Assembly: GCA_934215995.1 (NCBI GenBank)
Contig: CAKQBC010000183.1
Coordinates: forward strand, 1 to 5,281
DNA length: 5,281 bases
Direction: 5' to 3'
Source of the DNA: an uncultured Bacillus sp.
GTDB lineage: Bacteria > Bacillota > Bacilli > Bacillales > DSM-1321
Part shown: positions 5,032-5,281 of the stretch, in pieces
Position numbering within the stretch: the stretch's first letter is position 1
Layout of the letters: each line of letters begins with the position of its first letter
The notes under the pieces: model-generated
Told to the model about the DNA's origin: nothing
Seen by the model: only the letters and a program-made list of their open reading frames with translations
Databases searched by the model: none
Position numbers and translations under genes: made by a program

Positions 5032-5281
<250 letters not shown>

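Overview
The window looks like chromosomal DNA from an endospore-forming member of the Bacillaceae (Bacillus or a close relative). The main evidence is gene order: sppA, yteJ, ytfI, ytfJ, tpx, ytxK, ackA, all on the + strand, is the order I know from Bacillus subtilis. Other support comes from the GerW-type sporulation protein, GGAGG-type ribosome binding sites, a TTG start codon, sigma-A-like promoters and a catabolite-responsive-element-like site upstream of ackA. The species cannot be named from the sequence alone.

Layout. Bases 1 to about 200 do not belong to this gene order. They encode, on the - strand, the C-terminal half of an AT-rich XRE-type helix-turn-helix regulator, the kind found in prophages and integrative elements. 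At about 190-207 this stops abruptly and the last third or so of sppA begins on the + strand. Both genes lack their 5' parts at the same point, so this is a rearrangement, an element-mediated deletion, or an assembly chimera. Next come yteJ (RDD-family membrane protein) and a strong terminator. The sporulation pair ytfI-ytfJ follows, behind a possible forespore sigma-F promoter. tpx (thiol peroxidase) has its own promoter and terminator. A 417-bp gap contains inverted repeats that I cannot assign. ytxK (class I SAM-dependent methyltransferase related to HsdM-type N6-adenine methyltransferases) starts at a TTG. A second gap of 430 bp contains a cre-like site and hairpins and leads into ackA (acetate kinase), which the window edge cuts off.

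How the parts relate. These are mostly separate transcription units kept together by conserved synteny. SppA and YteJ are envelope proteins. YtfI and YtfJ belong to forespore development and spore germination. Tpx detoxifies peroxides. AckA makes ATP and acetate in overflow metabolism. YtxK has no established substrate that I know of.

I found no tRNA, rRNA, CRISPR array, intact transposase or clearly new multi-gene system. The parts most worth a second look are the left-hand junction, the structured gap upstream of ytxK, the ytxK start region and the ackA leader.
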